DNA from: Bacteroides caecigallinarum
GTDB taxonomy: Bacteria; Bacteroidota; Bacteroidia; Bacteroidales; Bacteroidaceae
Assembly: GCF_021530995.1 (NCBI RefSeq)
Contig: NZ_JADYTF010000010.1
Location: forward strand, 1 to 52,533
Reading direction: 5' to 3'
Length of the DNA stretch: 52,533 bases
Part shown: one piece after another, positions 8,456 to 16,221 of the stretch
Layout: every line of letters begins with the position of its first letter
Position numbering within the stretch: position 1 is the first letter of the stretch
Program-made: the position numbers and the translations under genes
The notes under the pieces: generated by a model
Databases searched by the model: none
Told to the model about the DNA's origin: nothing
Seen by the model: the letters and a program-made list of their open reading frames with translations, nothing else

Positions 8456-9169
8456 ATGAACATACTCGAAAGCAAGAATCTGATACAAGATTCATACAAA
8501 TCGAAGGTTGCACAGAATGCTCTAATGCGCAGTGTTTATACATGGATGACCCTGGCACTTGCCATAACAGGTCTGACAGCCATGTATATGGCCAAATCAA
8601 TGACAGTCCTTAACCTCATGACACAAAACTCTATGATGTTTTGGGGAATGCTTATTGCCGAAGTTGTATTGGTAATGTATATGACTGCCAGAATAAACAA
8701 AATCAGCTTTACTACGGCTACTCTGTTGTTCATTGCCTATTCCATTCTTAACGGAATGACATTGTCTATCCTGTTTTTGGTATACACAATGAGTTCCATA
8801 GCAACTACATTCTTTGTAACAGCAGGAACATTCGGAGCAATGGCAATATTTGGTTATGTAACTAAAAAAGACCTTACACGTATAGGCAACCTCTGTATTA
8901 TGGGAGTGATAGGTATTATCATAGCATCGGTGGTTAATATGTTTTTACACAATTCCATGATGGATATGATAATCTCATACGTGGGAGTACTGCTATTTGT
9001 AGGTCTTACGGCATACGATGCCCAGAAGATCAAGCATCTGCTCAGTGGTGATGATATAGAAGTAAATGAGTCCACACAGAAAATTGCACTATTAGGCGCA
9101 CTTACGCTATACTTGGACTTCATAAATCTGTTTATTTATCTTCTTAGAATATTAGGAGACAGAAAGTAA
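8456..9169 (+). CDS. Bax inhibitor-1 / YccA family membrane protein
   Basis: A 237-residue protein with seven hydrophobic helices and no signal peptide. The family marks are the N-terminal YTWMTLALAITGLTAMYMA, FVGLTAYDAQKI near the end and the final charged helix LYLDFINLFIYLLRILGDRK. These proteins (TMBIM superfamily) form pH-sensitive Ca2+ leak channels in the BsYetJ case; the role in Bacteroides is unproven. It starts 17 bases after ribBA and ends just before a terminator, closing the operon. Confidence 0.88.
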   Translation: MNILESKNLIQDSYKSKVAQNALMRSVYTWMTLALAITGLTAMYMAKSMTVLNLMTQNSMMFWGMLIAEVVLVMYMTARINKISFTTATLLFIAYSILNGMTLSILFLVYTMSSIATTFFVTAGTFGAMAIFGYVTKKDLTRIGNLCIMGVIGIIIASVVNMFLHNSMMDMIISYVGVLLFVGLTAYDAQKIKHLLSGDDIEVNESTQKIALLGALTLYLDFINLFIYLLRILGDRK

Positions 9170-9173
9170 ATAA

Positions 9174-9198
9174 AATGCCGCTATATGCGGCATTTTTT
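9174..9198 (+). terminator. Terminator of the START-like to Bax-inhibitor operon
   Basis: AATGCCGC (9174-9181), loop TATAT, GCGGCATT (9187-9194), then Ts. Begins five bases after the stop codon. Confidence 0.9.
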
Positions 9199-9218
9199 CA
9201 TTTTCAAAGTTATTTCTA

Positions 9219-9249
9219 TTGCGTATGTCATTAGAAATAACTTATTTTG
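9219..9249 (+). promoter_or_regulatory. Probable promoter of the aminotransferase gene
   Basis: TTG at 9219-9221 and, after 20 bases, TTATTTTG at 9242-9249, which differs from TAnnTTTG by a T at the second place. Start site would be about 30 bases before the ATG at 9284. Confidence 0.4.
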
Positions 9250-9283
9250 CAAAATAAATCAACATTTAAACAAGGACTATACA

Positions 9284-10477
9284 ATGAACCAACTTTCAGA
9301 TCGTTTGAACAGCCTGTCGCCATCGGCTACATTGGCTATGTCGCAAAAGAGCAGCGAATTAAAAGCTCAAGGTATTGACGTAATCAATCTTAGTGTAGGT
9401 GAACCAGATTTCAATACACCGGATCACATCAAGGAAGCAGCAAAACAGGCTATTGATGACAATTTCTCACGTTATTCACCAGTTCCGGGATATCCGGCTT
9501 TGCGTAACGCTATAGTAGAGAAATTGAAGAAAGAAAACGGACTTGAATATACAGCAGCACAGATCAGTTGTGCAAATGGTGCAAAACAGTCTGTTTGTAA
9601 CACTATCATGGCTCTTATCAACAAAGGCGACGAAGTTATCGTTCCTGCGCCATATTGGGTTAGCTATCCTGAAATGGTAAAATTGGCAGAAGGAACTCCA
9701 GTTATTGTAAGTGCAGGTATAGAGCAGGACTTCAAGATTACTCCAGAACAGCTTGAAGCTACAATTACTCCTAACACTCGTGCACTTATCTTATGTTCTC
9801 CTTCTAACCCAACCGGTTCTGTTTATACAAAAGAAGAGTTGGCCGGATTGGCTGCAGTACTTGCAAAACACGAACGTGTAATTGTTATTGCAGACGAAAT
9901 CTACGAACATATCAACTATATAGGAAAGCATGAAAGCATTGCTCAGTTTGCAGAGATTAAAGACCGCGTAGTTATAGTAAACGGTGTATCAAAAGCTTAT
10001 GCAATGACAGGATGGCGTATCGGTTTCATTGCCGGACCGGAATGGATTGTAAAAGGTGTAAACAAACTTCAGGGACAATATACTTCAGGTCCATGTTCAG
10101 TATCTCAGAAGGCTGCTGAAGCTGCCTACACAGGAACTCAGGAACCTGTAGAAGAAATGCGTAAGGCTTTCGAACGTCGCCGTGACCTTATCGTCAAGTT
10201 GGCTAAAGAAATCCCGGGTTTTGAAGTTAACACTCCACAAGGAGCATTCTATCTTTTCCCTAAATGTGATTCTTTCTTCGGTAAGAAAGACGGAGACAGA
10301 GTGATAAACAATTCTGACGATTTAGCTATGTACCTTCTTGAAGTAGGTCATGTTGCATGCGTTGGCGGTACATCATTCGGTGCTCCTGAATGTATCCGTA
10401 TGAGCTACGCTACTTCTGACGAAAACATTGTAGAATCAATGCGTAGAATCAAAGAAACATTGGCTCGTCTGAAATAA
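9284..10477 (+). CDS. aspC: PLP-dependent aspartate aminotransferase (class I/II)
   Basis: 397 residues after choosing the ATG at 9284 (MNQLSDRLNSLSPSATLAMS). An earlier in-frame ATG would add 33 residues over the promoter and is not used. Key parts: SVGEPDFNTP near 37-46, PAPYWVSYPEM (121-131), CSPSNPTGSVY (171-181), IADEIYEHI (202-210) and the cofactor lysine Lys237 in NGVSKAYAMTGWR. The fold-type I subgroup Ib members use aspartate or related amino donors with 2-oxoglutarate in the cytoplasm. The exact donor cannot be told by motif. Single-gene transcript, with a terminator on each side. Confidence 0.88.
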   Translation: MNQLSDRLNSLSPSATLAMSQKSSELKAQGIDVINLSVGEPDFNTPDHIKEAAKQAIDDNFSRYSPVPGYPALRNAIVEKLKKENGLEYTAAQISCANGAKQSVCNTIMALINKGDEVIVPAPYWVSYPEMVKLAEGTPVIVSAGIEQDFKITPEQLEATITPNTRALILCSPSNPTGSVYTKEELAGLAAVLAKHERVIVIADEIYEHINYIGKHESIAQFAEIKDRVVIVNGVSKAYAMTGWRIGFIAGPEWIVKGVNKLQGQYTSGPCSVSQKAAEAAYTGTQEPVEEMRKAFERRRDLIVKLAKEIPGFEVNTPQGAFYLFPKCDSFFGKKDGDRVINNSDDLAMYLLEVGHVACVGGTSFGAPECIRMSYATSDENIVESMRRIKETLARLK

Positions 10478-10508
10478 ATTGATATCTATATCAGATCTAT
10501 AATAAACA

Positions 10509-10552
10509 GAGGCTGTCTCAAATACATTTTGGGACAGCCTCTACTTTTTTCA
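10509..10552 (+). terminator. Terminator after the aminotransferase gene
   Basis: AGAGGCTGTC with CAAA, loop TACA, matched by TTTTG then GACAGCCTCT, followed by ACTTTTTTC. It faces the ferredoxin terminator at 10586-10618 and shares the core GGCTGTC with it. Confidence 0.85.
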
Positions 10553-10585
10553 GCAAGTAAATGCTGTATGTCTTGTGTAATGAAA

Positions 10586-10618
10586 TAAAAAAAGGCTGTC
10601 CCAATTGGAACAGCCTAA
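10586..10618 (-). terminator. Terminator of the ferredoxin gene
   Basis: On the minus strand AGGCTGTTCC, AATT, GGGACAGCCT then seven Ts. Placed about 30 bases beyond the ferredoxin stop codon. Confidence 0.85.
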
Positions 10619-10647
10619 ATTCGTTGTCATAAATTGACGACTGGATA

Positions 10648-10815
10648 TTATCCCTGATGAATAGCTTCAGAAGGACAAACATCAGCGCAAGTACCACATT
10701 CTGTACAAGCATCTGGATTGATAGAATATTTGTCACCTTCAGAAATTGCACCTACTGGGCATTCATCGATACAAGTACCGCAAGCGATACAATCGTCACT
10801 AATTACGTAAGCCAT
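10648..10815 (-). CDS. 2[4Fe-4S] bacterial ferredoxin, 55 residues
   Basis: The product begins MAYVISDDCIACGTCIDECP and has a second cluster motif CTECGTCADVCPSEAI. The two CxxCxxCxxxCP motifs bind two [4Fe-4S] clusters, as in clostridial-type ferredoxins of 55 residues. It is a low-potential electron carrier of the cytoplasm, for example for pyruvate:ferredoxin oxidoreductase. The -7 box TAACTTTG (10866-10859, minus strand) lies 44 bases before the start, and a terminator follows, so it is a single-gene unit. Confidence 0.95.
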   Translation of the reverse strand: MAYVISDDCIACGTCIDECPVGAISEGDKYSINPDACTECGTCADVCPSEAIHQG

Positions 10816-10858
10816 TGTTGTAAAAAAATTAAGTTATTATTAGTACTAATTGTTGATG

Positions 10859-10866
10859 CAAAGTTA
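10859..10866 (-). promoter_or_regulatory. -7 box of the ferredoxin gene
   Basis: TAACTTTG on the minus strand matches TAnnTTTG exactly. The -33 region (GTTAC on the minus strand) is only a partial match. Confidence 0.55.
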
Positions 10867-10935
10867 GTATTTTTACTCATAATTGTAACATCCACATTGC
10901 AGAAAGTAGATAATTTGTACGTTGTCTAAATAAAA

Positions 10936-13899
10936 TCATTTCATTAGGGCCTGATATATTGTCTGTTGTATAGCAGGACGAATTTTCAGTTTCATAAGAT
11001 TTTTCCTGTCGCACGGATTAGGATATATCCTGTTACAAAGAAAAACATAGACCAAGTCATTGTCAGGATCAGCCCAAGCACAAGTACCGGTAAATCCGGT
11101 GTGCCCAAATACAGATGCCGGAGTTTCCGGTGCACAATATCCATCATCCGGATTCTCAGGGTCAGGTTTGTCAAACCCCAATCCTCGTCTGCTGTTTTTT
11201 GATTTCATAGTCAGAAACAGTTCACATGTAGCACGCGAAAGGTATCTGCGGTCTCCCATCACACCTTTATCTAGCAGCATCTGATAAATTGTAGCCACTT
11301 CCCTAGCAGTAGAAAATAATCCTGCATTGCCGGACACACCACCCAACATTGCAGCCGCCTCATCATGTACATATCCATGTACAGGTCCTCTCCTCAAGAA
11401 ATCCTCTTTAACAGTAGGAACTATTTCATCCTTATCATATCTGTTCAAAGGATTATACAATGTATGGACAAGCCCCATTGGTTTATAGAAATTATCTTCC
11501 AGATACTTATCCATAGACATTCCTGATATTTTCTCCACGGCCTCTTTCAGAAGCATGAAATTCAAACAACTATATCTGTATGAATGACCTTTTAAATTAG
11601 CATCTGCTATTTCCTGTAACACCACATTCCTGAACTCAGGTTTCACATAAATATTGTCCGAGATTTTAAGAGTATATCCGGCTGTGTCTTTCTCAGCAAC
11701 CCATTCAGGGAGAAAATCATAATCAGTACATAGATACAGTGCATTACCTACCTTCACTTTATGATTTGCATCTCTGTATTTTTTATACATACCACCCTTG
11801 CAGCTTTTTGAGTCTATCGCTTTCATATAAAATGGCAGATAGGCAGGCAGCCCAGACTCATGATACAATAATTGCTGTATGGTAATGTTTTTCTTATCAG
11901 TCGACTTAAGCATTGGGACATAATCCGATATCTTATCTGTCAGATTAATCTTTCCTTCATCGTAAAGTTTCATCACGGCCAGCAATGTAGCTGTAGTCTT
12001 GGTCAATGAAGCCAAATCATACAAGTCGTTTTCCCTGACCTTTCTCTGGGATTCGTATGTGTGCGTACCAAAACATTTGTTATAAACCTGATAACCGTTT
12101 TTCCATACCAGCACATGACATCCCGGATAAGCACCTTGTTCTATACCATATTCTGCAATACTATCAATCCTTGACAACACTTTAGAATTCATTCCGAACT
12201 CTTCCGGCTTATACCGTCTTGGTCTGTCAGGATCTACCACAACCCCTACTCCAGCCTTATATTCGTCATTGAAATCCACAGAAAGTCTTCCGTCAACCTT
12301 TTGATTACCTAATAATGCATCTGCCACAAACTCCTGAACAGCCTTATCGTCAGAATGAGCCAATATCGCAGCCGACGACTGTGCCACTACATCCTGCATA
12401 CTCTGAAGAGCTTTATGCGAATTGAAACACACCAGTATAGTAGGTTTTCCCTTTGCCAAATCCATAAGCATCTTCCTATACTTATTAATATCAGAAGAGT
12501 AGACAGCGACAATAACTCTCTGGGCCGGAGTTATTCTCTTCTTCAGATATTGCAGAGAGTCCAGATTGGCATGCAACCAGGTGACAGGATAAGTTTTGTT
12601 TATCTTATTAAAGAATGGATATGTTTCGGACAAAGTAGATGACACATTAAGAACTACAGTTCCGGATAGAGACAAATCAAGAGGAAGCATTTCGTCCGAA
12701 TCTTTAATAACCGTTACAGCTGATTTCTTCACATTGTTCATCAAGTTATCGGTATATGCTCTTTTTATGCGTGACATAACATTTTCTGTATCAACAGACG
12801 GACGCTTATTCAATCCAAAAGCATATTTATATGTCAAAACCTTACGACATTTTTCATCAATCTGCTGTTCAGTTATTTTCCCTTCTTTAACAGCTTTAAG
12901 TACACCGTCAAGTTCACGTTTAAGATTTCTTGGTGCCAGCACCATATCATTTCCTGCCGCCAAAGCTTGAGCCGAGACATAAGGTGTGTTTGAAATACCT
13001 TTCATCTCAAGCGCATCCGTAAAGACCATTCCCTTGAATCCCAATTCATTTTTCAGAAGTTCCGTAACTATGTTATGTGATACAGAAGCTGCTTTATTAT
13101 CTAAAACTGGTATATTAAGATGACCTACCATAATTCCACCCACTCCTGCCTCAATAGCCTTACGGAATGGATACAATTCTATACTGTCCAGCCTTTCTCT
13201 ACTGAATGGCAATACCGGCAATGCCTTATGCGAATCCACCTCAGTATCACCATGTCCCGGGAAATGTTTACACACAGCCAGAACACCTCCATCTTCCAAT
13301 CCCTTGGAATAGGCTAATACTTTTCTAGCCACCAAATCTCTGTCACTGCCAAAAGAACGGGTATTTATTACAGGATTTTTTGGATTATTGTCTATATCTG
13401 CAACGGGCGCAAAATTTACATGAACTCCTATTTCCCTTAATTGTCGTGCCACTTCTTTTCCGTAGTCATAAATCAGTGTATCATTCTGAATACATCCCAA
13501 CACTCTGTTTCTCGGGAAAGAAGGAGTACCCTTCAGGCGCATAGCCAATCCCCATTCACCGTCGAAAGTGATTAATAAAGGAATATCAGCCATGCTTTGG
13601 GCATAATTAGTAAGTTCTATCTGTTTCTGTACTTCTCCACCAGAAAAGAGCAAACCTCCCACCCCATATTCTTTCACAGCATCTGCTATATTCTGTTTAT
13701 TCTGCTGAGTTGTATATGGTGCAACAGTATGTATAAACAACTGCCCTATTTTCTGCTTCAAGGTCATAGCCTCAAGCTTATTGTTCACCCATATACGGCA
13801 AGAAGCCTCATCACTTATATTTTTATGTATGAAATCGGTCTGTGCCTTCAATCCGAAAGATATAGCCAACATCATACACACCATTAAGATTTTCTTCAT
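10936..13899 (-). CDS. NagZ-like GH3 beta-N-acetylhexosaminidase fused to a class C beta-lactamase-like serine hydrolase
   Basis: A 987-residue exported protein (signal peptide 1-19, ending FGLKAQ). Residues about 35-370 are a GH3 TIM barrel with the NagZ signature KHFPGHGDTEVDSH (211-224), whose Asp-His pair is the NagZ-type acid/base, and nucleophile Asp295 in MVFTDALEMKGI. Residues about 380-560 match the GH3 C-terminal sandwich. Residues about 565-987 are a beta-lactamase/esterase fold: SLTK (631-634) is the SxxK motif, YSC (776-778) the YxN-like motif and GHTGF near 930 the third motif. NagZ cleaves GlcNAc-anhydroMurNAc muropeptides; the second half may be a D-alanyl or acyl esterase, not necessarily a resistance enzyme. 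Export separates it from cytoplasmic NagZ of E. coli. Fusions of this type occur in other Bacteroidetes. Confidence 0.88.
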   Translation of the reverse strand: MKKILMVCMMLAISFGLKAQTDFIHKNISDEASCRIWVNNKLEAMTLKQKIGQLFIHTVAPYTTQQNKQNIADAVKEYGVGGLLFSGGEVQKQIELTNYAQSMADIPLLITFDGEWGLAMRLKGTPSFPRNRVLGCIQNDTLIYDYGKEVARQLREIGVHVNFAPVADIDNNPKNPVINTRSFGSDRDLVARKVLAYSKGLEDGGVLAVCKHFPGHGDTEVDSHKALPVLPFSRERLDSIELYPFRKAIEAGVGGIMVGHLNIPVLDNKAASVSHNIVTELLKNELGFKGMVFTDALEMKGISNTPYVSAQALAAGNDMVLAPRNLKRELDGVLKAVKEGKITEQQIDEKCRKVLTYKYAFGLNKRPSVDTENVMSRIKRAYTDNLMNNVKKSAVTVIKDSDEMLPLDLSLSGTVVLNVSSTLSETYPFFNKINKTYPVTWLHANLDSLQYLKKRITPAQRVIVAVYSSDINKYRKMLMDLAKGKPTILVCFNSHKALQSMQDVVAQSSAAILAHSDDKAVQEFVADALLGNQKVDGRLSVDFNDEYKAGVGVVVDPDRPRRYKPEEFGMNSKVLSRIDSIAEYGIEQGAYPGCHVLVWKNGYQVYNKCFGTHTYESQRKVRENDLYDLASLTKTTATLLAVMKLYDEGKINLTDKISDYVPMLKSTDKKNITIQQLLYHESGLPAYLPFYMKAIDSKSCKGGMYKKYRDANHKVKVGNALYLCTDYDFLPEWVAEKDTAGYTLKISDNIYVKPEFRNVVLQEIADANLKGHSYRYSCLNFMLLKEAVEKISGMSMDKYLEDNFYKPMGLVHTLYNPLNRYDKDEIVPTVKEDFLRRGPVHGYVHDEAAAMLGGVSGNAGLFSTAREVATIYQMLLDKGVMGDRRYLSRATCELFLTMKSKNSRRGLGFDKPDPENPDDGYCAPETPASVFGHTGFTGTCAWADPDNDLVYVFLCNRIYPNPCDRKNLMKLKIRPAIQQTIYQALMK

Positions 13900-13943
13900 A
13901 TCTTTTCAATTTTAAATACTTATATTATTGCGAATTTAAACAA

Positions 13944-13974
13944 AAAACATAAATCATACAAATAAAGGAACAAA
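13944..13974 (-). promoter_or_regulatory. Candidate promoter of the NagZ/lactamase-like gene
   Basis: On the minus strand TTTG (13974-13971), 19 bases, TATGTTTT (13951-13944). Spacing is canonical, with a T in place of the last G of the -7 box. Confidence 0.45.
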
Positions 13975-14002
13975 GTATGGAAAAAGTTTGTGAAATTAGT
14001 GT

Positions 14003-14044
14003 CAGTAAAAAAATCCATACATATTTCAGGACAGTAAAAATCCA
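14003..14044. repeat. Imperfect direct repeat CAGTAAAAA..TCCA
   Basis: CAGTAAAAAAATCCA at 14003-14017 and CAGTAAAAATCCA at 14032-14044, start-to-start distance 29 bases. Part of the 361-base gap between the GH3 fusion gene and rplS. Confidence 0.5.
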
Positions 14045-14048
14045 GAAA

Positions 14049-14114
14049 AAAACATGGGCAAATTAGAACTAAAACACGGGCATGTTTGAATCAAAATGTG
14101 GGCAAATTTTATTT
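14049..14114. repeat. Three tandem 22-bp repeats upstream of rplS
   Basis: Units at 14049-14070, 14071-14092 and 14093-14114 follow the pattern AAAAYRYGGGCAWRTT plus six variable bases. The GGGCA core falls at 14056, 14078 and 14100, exactly 22 bases apart, about two helix turns. The last unit ends 32 bases before the rplS -33 box. A stacked protein-binding site is one reading; a decaying repeat is another. Confidence 0.6.
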
Positions 14115-14146
14115 TAAGTTCCAGAACAAAAAAAGAAGCAGAAGAA

Positions 14147-14177
14147 TTGGCAGTGTCAACTAAAATCACTACCTTTG
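14147..14177 (+). promoter_or_regulatory. rplS promoter
   Basis: TTG at 14147-14149, 20 bases, TACCTTTG at 14170-14177. Full two-box match; expected start near 14184, leaving a leader of about 77 bases. Confidence 0.78.
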
Positions 14178-14183
14178 CACCGC

Positions 14184-14260
14184 TTTCGCGCAATCGCTGT
14201 CATGAAGTGTTACTTGATATGTTGCGTTGTAACGATAAACAATTTAATTTATAAAAAACA
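14184..14260 (+). promoter_or_regulatory. rplS 5' leader with possible pseudoknot
   Basis: Two five-base stems interleave: CGCAA (14189-14193) with TTGCG (14222-14226), and GTTAC (14209-14213) with GTAAC (14229-14233). Crossed pairing is the layout of an H-type pseudoknot. A role in L19 feedback control is inference only; the stems are short. Confidence 0.35.
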
Positions 14261-14614
14261 ATGGATTTAATTAAAATTGCAGAAGAAGCATTTGCTACTG
14301 GCAAACAGCATCCTTCATTCAAAGCTGGTGATACAGTAACAGTAGCATACCGTATCGTTGAAGGTAGCAAGGAACGCGTTCAGTTGTATCGCGGTGTTGT
14401 TATCAAAATTTCTGGTCATGGTGAAAAGAAACGTTTCACTGTACGTAAAATGTCTGGTACAGTAGGTGTAGAACGTATCTTCCCATTGGAATCTCCAGCT
14501 ATCGACAGCATCACTGTCAACAAAGTCGGTAAAGTACGTCGTGCTAAATTGTACTACTTACGTGCTCTTACTGGTAAGAAGGCTAGAATTCAGGAAAAAC
14601 GCGTTAACGCATAA
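14261..14614 (+). CDS. rplS: 50S ribosomal protein L19
   Basis: A 117-residue L19 ([20 protein letters not shown]). Conserved parts are [20 protein letters not shown], the [12 protein letters not shown] strand and the basic [21 protein letters not shown]. It sits at the interface of the 30S and 50S subunits. Length is that of the family. In many bacteria rplS is in an operon with rpsP-rimM-trmD; here it stands alone between its own promoter and terminator. Confidence 0.97.
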   Translation: MDLIKIAEEAFATGKQHPSFKAGDTVTVAYRIVEGSKERVQLYRGVVIKISGHGEKKRFTVRKMSGTVGVERIFPLESPAIDSITVNKVGKVRRAKLYYLRALTGKKARIQEKRVNA

Positions 14615-14639
14615 TCTTGAAAACTATTTTTCCTTACAT

Positions 14640-14674
14640 AAAAAAAGGTCTGCAGAATTTGCAGACCTTTTTTT
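14640..14674. terminator. Terminator of rplS, T-rich on both sides
   Basis: AAAGGTCTGCA, loop GAATT, TGCAGACCTTT, flanked by seven As and seven Ts, so it could stop transcription in both directions. Serves rplS on the plus strand. Confidence 0.9.
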
Positions 14675-14703
14675 ATGTAAGGAAAATCCGTTTGTTTGGA
14701 AAA

Positions 14704-14739
14704 AAATTTAGGGTAGCTTCCTAAAAGGAAACCACCCTA
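14704..14739 (-). terminator. Terminator of the ECF sigma factor gene
   Basis: Minus strand: AGGGTGG, TTTCCT, TTTA-type loop, AGGAAGCTACCCT, then AAATTTTTTT. About 47 bases after the sigma factor stop. Confidence 0.7.
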
Positions 14740-14786
14740 TCATATAAAATTATCATGAATTATTTAGTTTTTGCGATGTAATACCC

Positions 14787-15290
14787 TTATCTGAAATCCT
14801 TCAATTCTTCCTGTAGTTTTTGTCTGGTAAAAAATATTCTGCTTTTCACAGTACCCAAAGGCAAGTTCAATTTTTCGGCTATCTCGCGATATTTGAATCC
14901 TGCAACAAACATAGAGAAAGGAACCCTGTATTCACTAGGCAATGAATTCACTATACGTCTCATTTCCTTAAGATCGTATGCTCCTTCAGTGGAATCACTT
15001 TCCAAATCGAATCCTTTATTTATAAAATATGAATTTTCTGTCTGGTCAACATAAGTCTGGTCACGTAACGTCTTTCTATAATTATTTATAAAGATATTAC
15101 GCATTATCGTATAAACCCATCCTTTAAAGTTCGTCTCTTCTGTATACTTATCCTCATTATCCAATGCCTTTAAAGATGTTTCCTGAAGCAGGTCGTTTGC
15201 ATCTTCATAATCGGATGTAAGCTTATAAGCAAAGTTCAAAAGGTCAGACTGCACATTTAGCAAATTTTGTGCGAAAGTAGCTGTTTTCAT
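14787..15290 (-). CDS. ECF-family RNA polymerase sigma factor
   Basis: 167 residues with the two ECF regions. Region 2 (about 12-85) has DYEDANDLLQETSLKALDN and the FKGWVYTIMRNIFINNYRK helix; region 4 (about 110-163) has LPSEYRVPFSMF and the helix-turn-helix YREIAEKLNLPLGTVKSRIFFTRQKL. It should direct RNA polymerase to a special set of promoters. No anti-sigma gene is next to it on either side, so its control is not visible; many Bacteroides ECF sigmas of the SigW-like type act alone. A -7 box TAACTTTG lies 48 bases upstream. Confidence 0.9.
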   Translation of the reverse strand: MKTATFAQNLLNVQSDLLNFAYKLTSDYEDANDLLQETSLKALDNEDKYTEETNFKGWVYTIMRNIFINNYRKTLRDQTYVDQTENSYFINKGFDLESDSTEGAYDLKEMRRIVNSLPSEYRVPFSMFVAGFKYREIAEKLNLPLGTVKSRIFFTRQKLQEELKDFR

Positions 15291-15337
15291 ATTCTTGTTG
15301 GTTTATTATTTTCTATAACTGTTTGATTTTCACATTA

Positions 15338-15345
15338 CAAAGTTA
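15338..15345 (-). promoter_or_regulatory. -7 box of the ECF sigma gene
   Basis: TAACTTTG (minus strand), exact match to TAnnTTTG. No TTG at the proper -33 distance. Confidence 0.5.
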
Positions 15346-15433
15346 TATATAACAAGCCACCGTCATCCCCTTAAATCAGACATTCAAAGGGGTGAAAACA
15401 GTTTTTACCCCATAAAGTGATAGTTTTTCGGTA

Positions 15434-15907
15434 TTATTTCCACTCCTTGAACGGACATTTCATGAGAAAAGAGTTATAATACTTCACCTGCCCAGTAACT
15501 TCTTCACCTAAAAACGGAGGTACTTCATACTCTTCATCTACACTGTCAAGTTCAACTTCAGCCACTACAAGACCTTCATTCTCTCCATAAAACTCATCAA
15601 CCTCAACTGTATGTTTACCGGATTTTACAAGATACCTCGTCTTATCTATCATCCCGGGCTGGCAAAGCTTCATAAGTTCACGCGCTTCTTCAACAGGAAT
15701 TTCATGTTCCCATTCATATCTACTCAGACCATTATCTGTCGAAGCACCTTTTATAGTGAGGAAACCTTTCTCATTTCTAATTCTCACTCTAACCGTTCTG
15801 CCTCTGTCACTGCATATATATCCCTGGATTATTCTGGAAGATGAGAATGCCATATCCTTATATGACGAATCCTTCACCAAAAATTTACGTTCAATCTCCT
15901 GCGACAT
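15434..15907 (-). CDS. CYTH-domain protein (triphosphate tunnel metalloenzyme)
   Basis: 157 residues starting MSQEIERKFLVKD, the EIERKF strand that defines CYTH proteins. Alternating charged residues of the eight-strand tunnel follow: RTVRVRIRNEKGFLTIK, YEWEHEIP, KTRYLVKSG, EVDEFYGENEGLVVAEVELD. The family hydrolyses inorganic tripolyphosphate or thiamine triphosphate, or makes cAMP, with two metal ions. The short form with no CHAD domain is usually a tripolyphosphatase, but the substrate is not determined by sequence. Cytoplasmic. Confidence 0.88.
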   Translation of the reverse strand: MSQEIERKFLVKDSSYKDMAFSSSRIIQGYICSDRGRTVRVRIRNEKGFLTIKGASTDNGLSRYEWEHEIPVEEARELMKLCQPGMIDKTRYLVKSGKHTVEVDEFYGENEGLVVAEVELDSVDEEYEVPPFLGEEVTGQVKYYNSFLMKCPFKEWK

Positions 15908-15940
15908 ATCATTTAGAATATTTTATTTATTAAATAGAAC

Positions 15941-15978
15941 AAAGGCTGCCGAATAATGTTCAATATTCAGCAGCCTTT
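15941..15978 (-). terminator. Hairpin between the small membrane protein gene and the CYTH gene
   Basis: AAAGGCTGC (15941-15949) pairs with GCAGCCTTT (15970-15978), with an added GAATA/TATTC inner stem. The T-run on the minus side is poor (TTTGTTC), so it may be a weak terminator. Confidence 0.55.
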
Positions 15979-15996
15979 ATTTATACTTTAGAAAAA

Positions 15997-16137
15997 TCAA
16001 GCAGCTACACTATATGCTACAGCTAATAGTATTCCCAATATGAAAATAGAAATACATACTATTTTGAACACTTTGTCAGCCTTTTCTTCTTGACGTTTCT
16101 CGTAATTCTGTCTCTTAATGTTATGTTTCTGGCTCAT
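15997..16137 (-). CDS. Small single-helix membrane protein, 46 residues
   Basis: Reads MSQKHNIKRQNYEKRQEEKA, then a charged stretch DKVFK, then one membrane helix (about residues 26-44, IVCISIFILGILLAVAYSV) and a short AA end. A basic N-terminus followed by a single helix predicts the N-terminus inside the cell. I do not recognise a named family; similar tiny proteins are common near prfB in Bacteroides. Reading frame, clean start and following hairpin support a real gene; no function can be given. Confidence 0.6.
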   Translation of the reverse strand: MSQKHNIKRQNYEKRQEEKADKVFKIVCISIFILGILLAVAYSVAA

Positions 16138-16221
16138 AGCAAATATTTTTATTGTTAATTACCCCAAAATTACTATTTAATTGACAAAAACCAAAAACAG
16201 AACAGAAAATTTTATCAGAAA

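Noticed and set aside
9185-9283. 33-codon extension of the aminotransferase
   Set aside because: It runs through the terminator and promoter, and the enzyme family starts near MNQLSDR.
14049-14114. CRISPR array
   Set aside because: The units are tandem without spacers and only 22 bases long, with no cas genes near.
15291-15433. Anti-sigma factor gene next to the ECF sigma gene
   Set aside because: No frame of suitable length on either strand in the gap; flanking genes are CYTH and rplS.
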